Notes: generated by a model from the sequence alone, not told the origin. DNA of 64,000 bases from an uncultured Lachnospiraceae bacterium (GCA_951801245.1 CATOMC010000001.1:124001-188000); one strand, 5' to 3'. Shown: positions 8,420 to 18,087, counted from the stretch's first letter. Translations and numbers: made by a program.

Positions 8420-9538
8420 TCATTTACTGTCGGCAGGTAATAATTCCACATGCCTGCCCTCTGAACGCATCCTGCGCGCTTCCTTTAATTTGTCCGCAAA
8501 GTCGGCTTCCGTATAATACAGACTGCTGCAGGGTTCCATACCGGCGGTGACTGCCCCCTGCCTGTTCATGGCGGATAACAGGTCATCCACCACGATGACG
8601 AATCCGATGGCAGGGGCTTTCTTGCCAAAATGTGCAAGCAGATTGTCATACCGGCCGCCCTTGACAATGGCGTCCCCCACACCATAGGTATATCCTTTGA
8701 AAATGATGCCCGTATAATAATTATACTTGCTTAACATGCCAAGGTCAAAGGAAACATACTTTTCCACCCCATAATGACACAATACCTGATAAAGCATATC
8801 AAGACGTTCAATCGCCGCCAGGGAACGGGAATTGGTCACGGTTCGCCTGGCATCTTTTAGGATATCGACACTGCCAAAGAGGTCTCCCACTTTAAGAAGG
8901 GCTTCCTTATCTTTCTCAGGGGCCTTAATACGTTCCAGAAGTTCTTCCGCTCCAAAGTAATTTTTGCCGGAAATAAATTCCCGCAGTTCCAGCTCCGTCT
9001 CCTCATCCAGTCCGGCTTCCTCACAGATTCCCTTAAAGAATTCCAGATTTCCCACGCTGATCTGAAAATCAGAAAGACCGGCGTGATATAAGGCTTCGAT
9101 GGTCATGGCGATCATTTCGCCGTCCGCATAGACAGACGCATCTCCGATCAGTTCAGCTCCCATCTGGGTCACTTCTTTGAGCTTGCCCTGCAGGCTCGAG
9201 GTATTTGAAAAGGTATTCCCCTGATACCAGAGCCGGATCGGCACGTTCTCATCCATAAAGTACTTGGCCGCACATCTGGCTATGGAAGGGGTAAAATCCG
9301 GCCGAAGAACCAGTGTATTGCCTTCTTTGTCGAAGAATTTGTAGAGTTCCCTGGAAGGTGTAGTGCCCACTTCTTTCGAAAAGACATCGAAGAATTCAAA
9401 GGTCGGTGTCTGTATATCGCGATAACCGTATCCGCGGATCTTATCGGATAGAAGCTTTTCTACTACGGTTTTGCGTTCTTTTTCATCCCCGTAGATGTCT
9501 CTGACGCCCTCCGGCGTATGTACCAGTTTTTTGCTCAT
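8420..9538 (-). CDS. hisZ: ATP phosphoribosyltransferase regulatory subunit
   Basis: A 372-residue HisRS-like protein without tRNA-charging function that forms the feedback-regulated octamer with short HisG. The N-terminal HTPEGVRDIYGDE, the motif-2-like TLVLRPDFTPSIARCAAKYF and the GGRYDNLLAHFG region are clear. Pairing with short HisG immediately downstream supports HisZ over a true histidyl-tRNA synthetase, as does the absence of an anticodon-binding domain at the C-terminus. The start at 9538 has AAGAGG 5-10 nt upstream. Confidence 0.95.
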   Translation of the reverse strand: MSKKLVHTPEGVRDIYGDEKERKTVVEKLLSDKIRGYGYRDIQTPTFEFFDVFSKEVGTTPSRELYKFFDKEGNTLVLRPDFTPSIARCAAKYFMDENVPIRLWYQGNTFSNTSSLQGKLKEVTQMGAELIGDASVYADGEMIAMTIEALYHAGLSDFQISVGNLEFFKGICEEAGLDEETELELREFISGKNYFGAEELLERIKAPEKDKEALLKVGDLFGSVDILKDARRTVTNSRSLAAIERLDMLYQVLCHYGVEKYVSFDLGMLSKYNYYTGIIFKGYTYGVGDAIVKGGRYDNLLAHFGKKAPAIGFVIVVDDLLSAMNRQGAVTAGMEPCSSLYYTEADFADKLKEARRMRSEGRHVELLPADSK

Positions 9539-9579
9539 AATAACCTCTTTTCTCATATAATAGAATATGTTAAATCACA

Positions 9580-10116
9580 CTACTCTAGCCGGTCCTCCAG
9601 ATCTCTTTGCAGCATATCCAGATATGGCACCAAAATCCCGCTTTTCTTAGGCAGTACATATGCCGGATTTAATTCTTCATACCGAAAGCTTTTGCGCCCG
9701 CCCTCTTTTGCCCGGTCCCAGAAGAAACGCAGCATCTCATAAGGCAGGTAGTAAAAGATATTTTTGTGGGTATAGTAGATCAGGAAAAAGGCAATTCCCT
9801 TCTGCTTTTCAAATTGTTCCATGAATGTCACCTGATGTTCATGGATGTTCTGCAATGCGAACGTATCCGTTGCGCATTCCTTGGCATCAAAACATACCGG
9901 AATCCCCTGAACGGCCCCGATATAGTCTACCGTACTCTTCTGGTCGAAGTAAGCCAGTGTGATATGACGGCTTTCTTTATCAATGTTGATCGGCGTGATG
10001 GGGGTTGGTATTTTCTGGATCAGGGCCAAACCGTGTTCCAAATATTTCTCATTGGTTCTATTGATCAGATCTTCTAAAGTGGAACCGCGCAGTCCGCGGG
10101 AATTCCAGGTTGTCAT
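9580..10116 (-). CDS. recU: Holliday junction resolvase RecU
   Basis: A 178-residue RecU-type nuclease of the PD-(D/E)xK fold that cleaves four-way junctions during recombination and chromosome segregation in Firmicutes. The active-site elements are STVDYIG (Asp64) and CFDAKE (Asp77, Lys79), with the substrate-binding IHEHQ motif at 91-95. Length is slightly below the usual 200 residues at the N-terminus. It is 41 bp upstream of hisZ and 14 bp after the pseudouridine synthase gene. In bacilli recU is next to the penicillin-binding protein gene ponA, which is not seen here. Confidence 0.9.
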   Translation of the reverse strand: MTTWNSRGLRGSTLEDLINRTNEKYLEHGLALIQKIPTPITPINIDKESRHITLAYFDQKSTVDYIGAVQGIPVCFDAKECATDTFALQNIHEHQVTFMEQFEKQKGIAFFLIYYTHKNIFYYLPYEMLRFFWDRAKEGGRKSFRYEELNPAYVLPKKSGILVPYLDMLQRDLEDRLE

Positions 10117-10130
10117 AACTGTCTGTCTCC

Positions 10131-11177
10131 CTATGATATGTTGAAAGTCTCTTTGGATGCCCTGGTAAACAGTGCGGGCAGGCCGGTCTGGAAAGTACGG
10201 CCGCTGATATCTTCAAAAGGCGGTTCCAGTTCCGGGAAGGTCACCTTGTAGGCATGCAGAAGCTGGGATTGGATCTGACAGGTCTTTTTATAATAATCAT
10301 TCCAGTTTGGATCGCCGTATTTATAATCCCCCAGGATCGGGTGTCCGATGCTTGCCAGATGTGCCCTGATCTGGTGAGATTTACCGGTGATCAGTTCAAC
10401 TTCCAGGAGCGTTTTATCCGATTCTGTCTGCAGCGGCTGATATCTTGTCTTAATATAAGAAGCTTCTTTGGAAAAGGCATCCTGTCTCAAAGCCTTGGAA
10501 GTTATGGTCACTTTATTGTGGCGCACGTCTTTGGTCAGGTACCCTTCTATCTTCCGGGAATCCTGTATGCGGCCTTTGACATAAAGCTGATAATATTTAT
10601 GAAGCGTTCTGTCCTGCAAAAGCCGGCCAAGAAGCTGTGCGCCTATGACGGATTTGGCACACAATACGATGCCGCTCGTATTGCGGTCCAGGCGGTTGCA
10701 GACAGAAGGGCGGCAGGTATCAAGGTCCTGCGGCCGGATCTCTTTCTGCATCAGAAGATAGCCGATCAGCCATTCGTTTAACGAACGGTCTGTGGGGGAT
10801 GCTTTCTGCGTCAGTATGCCTGCCGGCTTATCCGCCAACAGAATATGGGAATTTTCATAAATAACCGGAATCGGACAGAAGTTCTCGTATATATTGCAAA
10901 AGTCCTGCGCTGCCAGGTTACGATTTCCTGCATCTTGCGGATGAACAGCTGGTTTATGTCCCATGAATTTCTGCAGGGTCTCTTCTGCAAAAAAAATCTC
11001 CACCTGGTCTTCCGGGTTTAGTTTCTCGTTCCCTTCTGCCTTTTTGCCATTTAAGGTAATATTCTTTTTGCGCAGCATCTTATGCACAAATCCTGTGCCG
11101 GCCATGGGAAGCAGCTTATACAGATACCTGTCCAGGCGCTGTCCCGCTTCCTGCTTTGTAATCTGTCTTACATACAT
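10131..11177 (-). CDS. RluA-family pseudouridine synthase (RluC/RluD-like)
   Basis: A 348-residue enzyme with an N-terminal S4 RNA-binding domain (about 10-70; RLDRYLYKLLP, KNITLNGKKAEGNEKL) and an RluA catalytic domain. The catalytic Asp is Asp164 in CNRLDRNTSGIVL. The signature LLADKPAG and the late GKSHQIRAHLASIGHPILGD block are complete. It probably modifies 23S rRNA, but position-specificity cannot be told by eye. About 30 residues separating the S4 and catalytic domains are unusually polar. It lies 31 bp after the unknown membrane-protein gene in the same row. Confidence 0.92.
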   Translation of the reverse strand: MYVRQITKQEAGQRLDRYLYKLLPMAGTGFVHKMLRKKNITLNGKKAEGNEKLNPEDQVEIFFAEETLQKFMGHKPAVHPQDAGNRNLAAQDFCNIYENFCPIPVIYENSHILLADKPAGILTQKASPTDRSLNEWLIGYLLMQKEIRPQDLDTCRPSVCNRLDRNTSGIVLCAKSVIGAQLLGRLLQDRTLHKYYQLYVKGRIQDSRKIEGYLTKDVRHNKVTITSKALRQDAFSKEASYIKTRYQPLQTESDKTLLEVELITGKSHQIRAHLASIGHPILGDYKYGDPNWNDYYKKTCQIQSQLLHAYKVTFPELEPPFEDISGRTFQTGLPALFTRASKETFNIS

Positions 11178-11208
11178 AAGTCCCTCCTGCCCTCTTGCCG
11201 TATAAAGG

Positions 11209-11793
11209 CTATAGAGAAATGGAATATAACAGGCTAATCACATCCTCTTTCTTGTTACTGCCATCCACTTCTAAATGATACAACCGACTGAGTCGGTCAA
11301 TGTATTTATCTTCCTGAGAAAAGATATTAACCGTTATATTTTTAATCCCTTCCTGCAAGAGCATCTGCCCCAAATGTTTCTCGGCGTCCCGGCAGTTACA
11401 GTTCTTATCTTCCGTGATCCCGCACAGGATCTGATTCTTGAAGGCCATATGGCTGATGGGATAATTGGTCTGATAAGAGGTAAAATACATATCATACATG
11501 GTATCAAACATACCTTCATAGCTTTGCACCCTCTTTCGCAGTTGTTCGCTGCATCCTTTGGCCTTCATAAAAACAATAAAGTTCACGGCGCTCTTACAAG
11601 CCGGCAGACATCCTAAAATGGCTACTACGGTGAGCAGATTTCGATTCGTTCCGGTGGTCAGATACCCGGCCAGATAAAGACCGATACAGAGCAAAAAGAA
11701 CAGCACTGTCCTGAGTGCTGTGTATACTTTCCGGTTTGCCAGATAACCATAAGCGCCCTTAGGCGTCAGGAGTTTTTGGATATATGCCATCAT
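11209..11793 (-). CDS. Unknown protein with two membrane spans
   Basis: A roughly 194-residue protein that I do not recognise. It starts with a short amphipathic stretch (YIQKLLTPKGAYGYLANRK), has two hydrophobic segments (about 25-45 and 50-70) and then a soluble C-terminal region of 120 residues with CNC and a polar end. No catalytic motif is visible. The start is uncertain: TTG at 11814, ATG at 11805 and ATG at 11793 are in frame. The last has AGAGGA about 12 nt upstream and is used here. It follows the 72-residue gene directly and lies in the row that leads to the his genes. Confidence 0.6.
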   Translation of the reverse strand: MMAYIQKLLTPKGAYGYLANRKVYTALRTVLFFLLCIGLYLAGYLTTGTNRNLLTVVAILGCLPACKSAVNFIVFMKAKGCSEQLRKRVQSYEGMFDTMYDMYFTSYQTNYPISHMAFKNQILCGITEDKNCNCRDAEKHLGQMLLQEGIKNITVNIFSQEDKYIDRLSRLYHLEVDGSNKKEDVISLLYSISL

Positions 11794-11815
11794 AGAATCG
11801 GTCATTCCTCTCAAC

Positions 11816-12034
11816 TTAATATTCTTTGGTCACTTCTGTCAGGTCATAGTTTTCTTTAAAATGCTTAAGATCCGCAGGGTTTCTGATCAGCATGACCTCA
11901 CGGAACTTGCCTGTCTGCAGATTCTTAAAGCCCGCAACCTGCTCTCCGTTGCAGATACTGCACTTTAAAATGGGCTTTTCTGTCTGCCTGTCATAGAAAG
12001 CGGCAGTGTTTGGTTTTTCTTTTTTCAAAAACAT
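11816..12034 (-). CDS. Small conserved-looking protein with one CxxC knuckle
   Basis: A 72-residue hydrophilic protein with a single KCSIC knuckle (residues 24-28) and a predicted mixed fold. It contains the segment EQVAGFKNLQTGKFREVMLI and ends with an acidic tail. A single CxxC could bind metal only as a dimer or serve a redox role; neither is shown. It is the first gene of the row running to the his operon terminator and has a candidate extended -10 promoter 50 nt upstream. I give no function. Confidence 0.65.
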   Translation of the reverse strand: MFLKKEKPNTAAFYDRQTEKPILKCSICNGEQVAGFKNLQTGKFREVMLIRNPADLKHFKENYDLTEVTKEY

Positions 12035-12088
12035 AGGCGTTCCTTTCCGGCTGTATCGAAATTGCCCGTGCAGACCATGACCTTATAC

Positions 12089-12097
12089 AGTATACCA
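12089..12097 (-). promoter_or_regulatory. Candidate extended -10 promoter for the rluA-recU-his row
   Basis: On the minus strand TGG-TATACT gives an extended -10 element; the matching -35 is poor. The predicted start is about 48 nt before the 72-residue gene. A short inverted repeat CAAC-AA-GTTG lies just upstream. Confidence 0.4.
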
Positions 12098-12127
12098 CAA
12101 CTTGTTGACTATCGGAAGGTATGCTTC

Positions 12128-12883
12128 CTATACGGGAAAGAATTTTTGCAATATATTTTGCACGTTCTGCGTGGACAGATACAGTAATTTCATGGGAAGA
12201 CCGCAGACAGAGACGGTCTTTTTCTGCTTACAGTCAAGGATTGCTTTCTCTACCACACAGCCGGTTTCCAACATGGTCAGCCGTTTAAGGCCCTGCAGTT
12301 TATATGACTTGCCATAAGCTTGTGTCAGAAAAGGCGTGTTGACAGGCCCGGGACAGACGGCTGTCACGGTGACGCCCCGCCCCATGAGTTCCCGTTGAAG
12401 CGCCCGGCTTAAGGAATAAACATAGGCTTTGGAGGCAGCATAGACGGCGAAGGCTGCCTGGGGGACAAAGGCGGCCCCGGAGGAAAACTGCAGGATTTTG
12501 CTCCCTTTTCTCATATAGGGCAGACAGATTTTGGTCATCCTGGTCAAAGCAACAATATTAAGCTGTATCATGGCCTCGATAGATTCTCTGCTCTGATGAC
12601 TGAAATGCCCATGGCTGCCGACGCCGGCACAGTTTACCAAAACGGTGATCGTAGGATTCTGAATGGCAAGCACTTCCTCAAATTGCCGAAGGGATTTCTC
12701 CGCAGTCAGGTCGATGGCAATGGTGCGTGTCTTATGCTTCAGTGTCCGGGATACTTCTTCCATGGCTTCTTTATTGCGGGCCAGAAGCCAGAGTTCGTCC
12801 GTGTGCCCAAGCTTTTGATCCAGTTGTCTTGCAAATTCGCTTCCAAGGCCGGAAGAAGCACCGGTGATGATGGCAATCTTCAT
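12128..12883 (-). CDS. Short-chain dehydrogenase/reductase
   Basis: A 251-residue classical SDR oxidoreductase. The NAD(P)-binding TGASSGLG sits at residues 7-14, the NCAG motif in the middle, and the catalytic Ser and YAASK Tyr/Lys around residues 140-160. The C-terminal 40 residues are hydrophobic and basic, suggesting membrane association, as in the DltE/YqjQ-like group of SDRs. Substrate is unknown. The start at 12883 is preferred over the ATG at 12892 because GGAGG lies 10 nt before it. It is the last gene of the HAD-YgiQ-SDR row. Confidence 0.85.
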   Translation of the reverse strand: MKIAIITGASSGLGSEFARQLDQKLGHTDELWLLARNKEAMEEVSRTLKHKTRTIAIDLTAEKSLRQFEEVLAIQNPTITVLVNCAGVGSHGHFSHQSRESIEAMIQLNIVALTRMTKICLPYMRKGSKILQFSSGAAFVPQAAFAVYAASKAYVYSLSRALQRELMGRGVTVTAVCPGPVNTPFLTQAYGKSYKLQGLKRLTMLETGCVVEKAILDCKQKKTVSVCGLPMKLLYLSTQNVQNILQKFFPV

Positions 12884-12912
12884 GAATATCATTCCTCCAT
12901 CTACATAGCTAC

Positions 12913-14799
12913 TTACGTTTTGCGGGAATCTTGTTTTTTCTTATGTACATGACGAATTGTTTTTTTCTTAGGGTTCTTTCCCTTCCCTCGTTCGTTTTCC
13001 TTATTATTGTTCCGGGGCCGGATCAGGCATTTGGGGCCGAATCCGATCAGATCCTGACGGCCTGCCTTACGGAGGGCTTCTTGTACCAGTTCATAGTTAT
13101 GGGGATTCCGGTACTGGATCAGGGCGCGCTGCATGGCCTTCTCATGAGGATTGCGGCAGACATAGACCTTCTGGCCGTTTCGGGGATCTATGCCGGTATA
13201 ATACATGACCGTGGAGACGGTGGACGGCGTCGGATAGAAATCCTGCACCTGCTCCGGTACATACCCTGCGTCCCGCAGATATTCTGCCAGTTCTATGGCC
13301 TCCTTTAATGTGGATCCCGGGTGGGAGGACATCAGATAAGGCACCAGAAACTGCTTCTTTCCAAGCGATTCATTGATGCTTTGATATTGATGGACAAAGC
13401 GCTCATAGACAGACCTTGGGGGCTTGCCCATCTTCGATAACACCGCATCGCAGATATGCTCCGGGGCTACTTTTAACTGGCCGCTCACATGATGTTCCAC
13501 CAACTCGTGAAAGAATGTATCGTCCGGGTCCGCTAAGAGATAGTCAAAGCGGATGCCGGAGCGGACGAATACTTTCTTGACACCGGGCAGTGAACGCAGA
13601 CTGCGAAGCAGCGTCAGGTAATCGCTATGGTCCGCCCGCAGGTTCGGACAGGGCTTGGGGAAAAGGCACTGTCTGTTCTGACATACCCCCTGGGTCATCT
13701 GTTTGTCACAGGAAGGATGCCGGAAATTCGCCGTCGGGCCCCCCACATCGTGTATATAGCCTTTAAAGTCTTTGTCCGCAGTCATCATCGAAGCTTCCTG
13801 CAGAAGAGATTTGTGGCTTCTGACCTGGATGATCCTGCCCTGATGAAAGGTCAGCGCACAGAAATTACAGCCGCCAAAGCAGCCTCTGTTGCTGATCAGG
13901 GAGAATTTGATCTCTGCGATCGCCGGTACACCGCCCTGGGCCTCATAAGAAGGATGATAGGTGCGCATATAGGGCAGATCATAGACATCGTCCATCTCTT
14001 CCATGGTCAGAGGCGGCTGCGGCGGGTTTTGTACCACATAGACTCCGTTGGGGTATGGCTCGATCAGTGTTTTGCAAGTGAAGGGATCTGTATTCTGGTA
14101 TTGGAGTCCGAAGCTTGTGGCATATTCTCTGGTATCCGCCTTCATGACCTCATAAGAAGGCAGCATGATCTCATCATAAATTCCCGAAATATCCCGTGTT
14201 TTATAGACGGTTCCCGGAATGAAACGGATATCTTGTATGGCAATGCCGCTGTTTAGCGCATCGGCGATCTCCACAATAGACTTCTCTCCCATTCCATAAG
14301 AAATCAGGTCAGCCTGGCTGTCTAATAGAATAGACCGTTTCAAACTGTCCGACCAATAGTCATAATGAGCCATTCTTCTTAGACTGGCTTCGATGCCGCC
14401 AATGATGATGGGAGCATCTTTATAGACCCGGCGGATCAGGTTGCCATAGACGACGACTGCATGGTCGGGCCGTCTTCCCACTTGTCCGCCAGGCGTATAA
14501 GCATCTGTCTGGCGGCGTTTGCCGGAGACATAATAGTGGTTCACCATAGAGTCCATATTGCCGCCGGAAATCAGAAATCCAAGGCGCGGCTTTCCCAATA
14601 TCGTAATGCTCTTTGCGTCTTTCCAGTCCGGCTGGGAAATGATGCCGACCGTATAACCGTGCGCTTCCAGGACACGGCTGATGATGGCATGACCGAAAGA
14701 CGGATGATCCACATAAGCGTCCCCGATCACATAGACAAAATCAAGCTGTTCACAGCCCATTTTCGCCATATCGTCTCTACTGACCGGTAAAAATCCCAT
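12913..14799 (-). CDS. YgiQ-family (UPF0313) radical SAM protein
   Basis: A 628-residue protein of the YgiQ/UPF0313 group. The N-terminal domain carries [17 protein letters not shown] and [11 protein letters not shown]. The radical SAM 4Fe-4S motif is C307-x3-C311-x2-C314, and the late family region [13 protein letters not shown] is present. The C-terminal 35 residues are a Lys/Arg/Asn-rich tail, probably disordered and nucleic-acid binding. The gene overlaps the end of the HAD phosphatase gene by 23 bp. Reaction and substrate are not established for the family. Confidence 0.92.
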   Translation of the reverse strand: MGFLPVSRDDMAKMGCEQLDFVYVIGDAYVDHPSFGHAIISRVLEAHGYTVGIISQPDWKDAKSITILGKPRLGFLISGGNMDSMVNHYYVSGKRRQTDAYTPGGQVGRRPDHAVVVYGNLIRRVYKDAPIIIGGIEASLRRMAHYDYWSDSLKRSILLDSQADLISYGMGEKSIVEIADALNSGIAIQDIRFIPGTVYKTRDISGIYDEIMLPSYEVMKADTREYATSFGLQYQNTDPFTCKTLIEPYPNGVYVVQNPPQPPLTMEEMDDVYDLPYMRTYHPSYEAQGGVPAIAEIKFSLISNRGCFGGCNFCALTFHQGRIIQVRSHKSLLQEASMMTADKDFKGYIHDVGGPTANFRHPSCDKQMTQGVCQNRQCLFPKPCPNLRADHSDYLTLLRSLRSLPGVKKVFVRSGIRFDYLLADPDDTFFHELVEHHVSGQLKVAPEHICDAVLSKMGKPPRSVYERFVHQYQSINESLGKKQFLVPYLMSSHPGSTLKEAIELAEYLRDAGYVPEQVQDFYPTPSTVSTVMYYTGIDPRNGQKVYVCRNPHEKAMQRALIQYRNPHNYELVQEALRKAGRQDLIGFGPKCLIRPRNNNKENERGKGKNPKKKTIRHVHKKKQDSRKT

Positions 14800-15436
14800 T
14801 TTCTATCAACTCCTTGAATTCGTAGGTATAGTAATCCGCCAGCCGCTTCTTCTCTGCATCCTGATAGACGGAATATTGATCATAAACCGCGCATACGCGC
14901 ATGCCGGCCGCTATGCCGGCCTGGATTCCCGGTACGATATCCTCAAACACCAGACAATCGGCAGGTGCAATCTGCAGGGCATCCGCAACAGCCAGATATA
15001 TGTCCGGGGCCGGTTTTCCCTTCTCCACCTCACAGGCTGTCATGATACAGTCAAAAAAGTCTTCCAGACAGTGGGCGTGCACCACGGTCTCCACCAGTTG
15101 TCTGGAATTACTGGTGGCAATGCCAAGAAGGATACCATTTGCCTTACAATATTGAAGCAGTTCCAGCACGCCCTTTTTTAACGGAACTTCCTTTTCATAT
15201 TTATCCCAGGCCATACGGTTCCAGTCTGCCTTGATCTGTTCCAGATCGTCTTGCAGTGCAAACCGTTTCTTAAAATAAGCCGCGGTCTCCGAGAAACTCA
15301 TGCCCTCGATATCTGCCTGCAGCTTATCCGGCAGAGAAATGCCAAACCGCCCCAGATATTCTATATCAATAGACTGCCAGATCCACATGGAATCCACCAG
15401 GGAACCGTCCAGATCAAAGATTGCTGCTTTTATCAT
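14777..15436 (-). CDS. HAD-superfamily phosphatase, beta-phosphoglucomutase-like
   Basis: A 219-residue HAD hydrolase of subfamily IA. Motif I is [10 protein letters not shown] (Asp8 nucleophile, Asp10), motif II the Ser/Thr in IATSNSRQ, motif III the Lys in VEKGKPAPD, and motif [12 protein letters not shown] helical cap follows motif I, giving the beta-phosphoglucomutase/phosphatase topology. The substrate is not obvious; HAD phosphatases of this type act on sugar phosphates or nucleotides. The histidinol-phosphatase step is missing from the nearby his genes, but nothing in this sequence points to that role. First gene of its row. Confidence 0.88.
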   Translation of the reverse strand: MIKAAIFDLDGSLVDSMWIWQSIDIEYLGRFGISLPDKLQADIEGMSFSETAAYFKKRFALQDDLEQIKADWNRMAWDKYEKEVPLKKGVLELLQYCKANGILLGIATSNSRQLVETVVHAHCLEDFFDCIMTACEVEKGKPAPDIYLAVADALQIAPADCLVFEDIVPGIQAGIAAGMRVCAVYDQYSVYQDAEKKRLADYYTYEFKELIENGIFTGQ

Positions 15437-15509
15437 TTTCCCTCCATCTGCAAGTTTTGCTCTTCGCTGAATATATATTAATAACCATCATAGCACAACG
15501 GGGTAGCTT

Positions 15510-16451
15510 ATGTCTAAATCAAGTGTCCGTGTTGACAAAATATACCAACTTCTGTTCACAGCGCTGGGGATCTATCTGACCATATTACTGCTCTCGCACC
15601 CGGCCCTGTCTTTACAATTTGCTTCCAGGGGCCTTCTATTATGGTTCGACAAGATGATTCCCACCCTGTTGCCGTTTATGATCCTCTCCGGTACGATGAT
15701 CCGGATGAACCTGACACACAAATGCGTTCGTCTGTTTCATCCGCTGTTTCACTTCCTCTATGGCACCTCTCCCAACGGTACCTATACCATTCTGATGGGG
15801 TTTTTATGCGGATTTCCCATGGGCGCCCGCATTGTGGGAGAACTGATAGAGGCGGATAAGCTTACGAAGGAAGAAGGTAGTTTACTTCTTTCTTTTTGCA
15901 ACAACATAGGCCCTGTTTATTTTATCAGTTTCGTGGTACCCACACTCGGCATCCGGAAACCGCTTCTGCCGTTTGGTATTATGTATGGTATTCCGTTACT
16001 CTATGGCCTTTTGGTCATGCGTCTTTATTCCCTCAGACGGCCGCTTGGCCGCCTGCAGGGCACTGGATCGGAGACTGCAAAACCGCTTCCCCTTCTTTCG
16101 GCGCTAGATGCTTCCGTCGTCTCAGGACTTATGGGAATCGGCAAACTTGGCGGCTATATGGTATTTTTCAATCTTCTGAATATTATGTTTGTGCCTTTTG
16201 AGCATCTTCCGCCTTTGTGGTTGTACTTTTATAACTGTATCCTGGAAATCACAAGCGGGATTGACCGGTGCGGTCATCTCTATCCCGTCCTGGTACTTAT
16301 CCTGCTTCCCTTTGGGGGATTATCCTGTTTCGCACAGACCTATAGTATGATCCGGCATACAGATCTCTCCCTAAAGCCCTATCTGTTTCACAAGTTGGCA
16401 CAGACCGGGCTGACAGCACTTTGCTATTTCATCGGAAGAAATATCTTCTGA
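15510..16451 (+). CDS. ylbJ: YlbJ-like sporulation integral membrane protein
   Basis: A 313-residue polytopic membrane protein with about eight hydrophobic segments, matching the YlbJ/nucleoside-recognition (Gate) family. The diagnostic region GFLCGFPMGARIVGELIE, followed by LLSFCNNIGPVYFIS, is clear. YlbJ is made in the mother cell during sporulation in Bacillus. Its presence suggests a spore-forming lineage, though not proof. It is one of the few plus-strand genes, divergent from the HAD gene across 73 bp and convergent with the amidase gene. A weak GGGG ribosome site precedes the ATG. Confidence 0.85.
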   Translation: MSKSSVRVDKIYQLLFTALGIYLTILLLSHPALSLQFASRGLLLWFDKMIPTLLPFMILSGTMIRMNLTHKCVRLFHPLFHFLYGTSPNGTYTILMGFLCGFPMGARIVGELIEADKLTKEEGSLLLSFCNNIGPVYFISFVVPTLGIRKPLLPFGIMYGIPLLYGLLVMRLYSLRRPLGRLQGTGSETAKPLPLLSALDASVVSGLMGIGKLGGYMVFFNLLNIMFVPFEHLPPLWLYFYNCILEITSGIDRCGHLYPVLVLILLPFGGLSCFAQTYSMIRHTDLSLKPYLFHKLAQTGLTALCYFIGRNIF

Positions 16452-16473
16452 CAGTAACGTATGGCGTAAGAGA

Positions 16474-16539
16474 TTATAATCGCCGCCTGCGCCGCCGCAA
16501 TATCGCAGCAAAAGTTATAATCGCCGCCTGCGCCGCCGC
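16474..16539. repeat. 25-bp direct repeat at the amidase 3' end
   Basis: An identical 25-bp GC-rich segment occurs at 16474-16498 and 16515-16539, a 41-bp period with a 16-bp spacer. The second copy encodes the poly-Arg C-terminus and stop codon of the amidase gene (minus strand). The first copy lies in the intergenic space. It looks like a local slippage or tandem duplication. Confidence 0.9.
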
Positions 16540-17918
16540 TTCTTCCTGCTTCGTATCAGCAGGATCATGGAAACAGCCATTCCCAGTACCAAAAGGGCGC
16601 ACACCAGGCATACACTCAGAAAATAACCCAGAGATACCGGGGTATTTTCTTCAGTCTCTGCAGATGCCGGCGCGCGGCGGACCGTCACGAATTCTTTCTC
16701 TTTCTGTGTGCTGTCTGTTCCGGAAGAGGCATTGTCAGCTTCCGCCTGCGTTTCTTCCAACAACGCGGCTGCTTCCAATGCCTCTTTCTCGGCAGTCTCT
16801 GCGGCAATTTCCTCTTGTGTCTTATAATCCATGGAGGGCAGCGAAAGCAGATTGCTCTCCGTATACAGATCGTAACCATTGTAGCCATTGACCACGATCT
16901 GCGGCAGGATGTGCGGTGGTACCTGCATCGTAAAGGTGATAGTATCCTGGGATTTATCGCCCCAGGGCTGCAGGCCTGAGAAGGTTTCCCCGCTATCATA
17001 GCTGTAAGTGTAGTAAAGCATCCCGCTATCATAATCTGCCGCGGAAAGCTGTATGGTGACCTCACCGTCCGCCATATCCTGGGAAACCAGGTCTATCATA
17101 CAGACATCGGGCGGTGTACTGTCGGGCCTTACCACATATGCAGGCACCGGCACCTCAAGATTGGAATAGCCGCTGTAATCAACGCCCAGAATATCCGATT
17201 TCAGGTTAAAATATTTAGCCACGGCAGTGGCATCCAGCCGTCCAAAAGATTCCCACTGTTTACGGCTTTCACAAAACGAACGGTCATTCTCATGATCCAT
17301 ATGACAGTGTTCGATGAGAACACAGGGGACGTCCAGTTCGGATGCCGTGCGGATAATGCCGTAGTAATCAAGTCCGTCTTTGTTGAGTCTTGTCTTGATC
17401 CCTCTGGAATACAAGCCTGACGCTTCTAACATCTCCATCTCCACCTGCGCAAAACTACGGCCCTTGCTGTATTCTTCCCCAAAGGCCGATATCCAGCACT
17501 CGGCCCCAAACAGGGTGTGCTCTTTGGAGAGATTAAAGTGGAGACAGAACATAAAGTCTGCATTGACGCTTTTGGCAAAGGCACTGCGCTCGGCCAAAGA
17601 CAGCTTCTGGTCGCCTGTTCTGGTCAGATAGACGGTGACATCCTCATACTTTTCAAGTTCTTCTTTCATGGCATTGGCCACGATCAGGTTCATGTTCTTT
17701 TCGATAAAGCTTTCGTAAAGCCCGCCTTCTTCATCTCCGCCATGTCCCGGATCGATGACAATGACAAGGGACTGCAGAGCAGGTTCCTGCTCCTGCGCGT
17801 GGATCCGGGTGCAGGGCAGCAGACTGATACTGCCGGTTAACAGTGTGATCGTCATGCAAAATATGACAGCAATATTTACTTTATTCAATAATATTTCAAA
17901 CTTTTTAACAAATGTCAT
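16515..17918 (-). CDS. N-acetylmuramoyl-L-alanine amidase with membrane-anchored tail
   Basis: A 467-residue protein. An N-terminal signal peptide or anchor (about 10-42, ending near HAQ) is followed by an amidase_3 domain. Zinc ligands and the catalytic residue are visible as His59 in DPGHGG, Glu73 in FIEKN, His126 in CLHFN and Glu202 in VLIEHCH. A long Ser/Thr/Glu-rich region (about 260-420) leads to a C-terminal membrane span and a run of Arg/Lys ending RRRRRRL, suggesting anchoring to the membrane face. It hydrolyses the amide between MurNAc and the stem peptide. AGGAT stands 9 nt before the ATG. It is convergent with ylbJ. Confidence 0.9.
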   Translation of the reverse strand: MTFVKKFEILLNKVNIAVIFCMTITLLTGSISLLPCTRIHAQEQEPALQSLVIVIDPGHGGDEEGGLYESFIEKNMNLIVANAMKEELEKYEDVTVYLTRTGDQKLSLAERSAFAKSVNADFMFCLHFNLSKEHTLFGAECWISAFGEEYSKGRSFAQVEMEMLEASGLYSRGIKTRLNKDGLDYYGIIRTASELDVPCVLIEHCHMDHENDRSFCESRKQWESFGRLDATAVAKYFNLKSDILGVDYSGYSNLEVPVPAYVVRPDSTPPDVCMIDLVSQDMADGEVTIQLSAADYDSGMLYYTYSYDSGETFSGLQPWGDKSQDTITFTMQVPPHILPQIVVNGYNGYDLYTESNLLSLPSMDYKTQEEIAAETAEKEALEAAALLEETQAEADNASSGTDSTQKEKEFVTVRRAPASAETEENTPVSLGYFLSVCLVCALLVLGMAVSMILLIRSRKKRRRRRRL

Positions 17919-18020
17919 CTATAACAAATCCTGTTCTGTCTGCTATTTATTTCCGCGCACAGCATGCCATGCACGCGTACCGGCACGGATATTTGCGGCT
18001 GCCGCGATGGGTAATACTTG

Positions 18021-18053
18021 AAAAGAAGAAGCCGGCTTCCCTGGAAACCGGCT
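18021..18053 (-). terminator. Intrinsic terminator of the parEC-rsmD-coaD row
   Basis: On the minus strand a GC-rich stem (AGCCGGTTTCC / GGAAGCCGGCT, one mismatch) at 18053-18030 is followed by TCTTCTTTTC. It lies about 35 nt after the stop of the coiled-coil gene. Confidence 0.7.
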
Positions 18054-18087
18054 CGTTCGCTCTGGCCATAATACGTATTATGTAACA

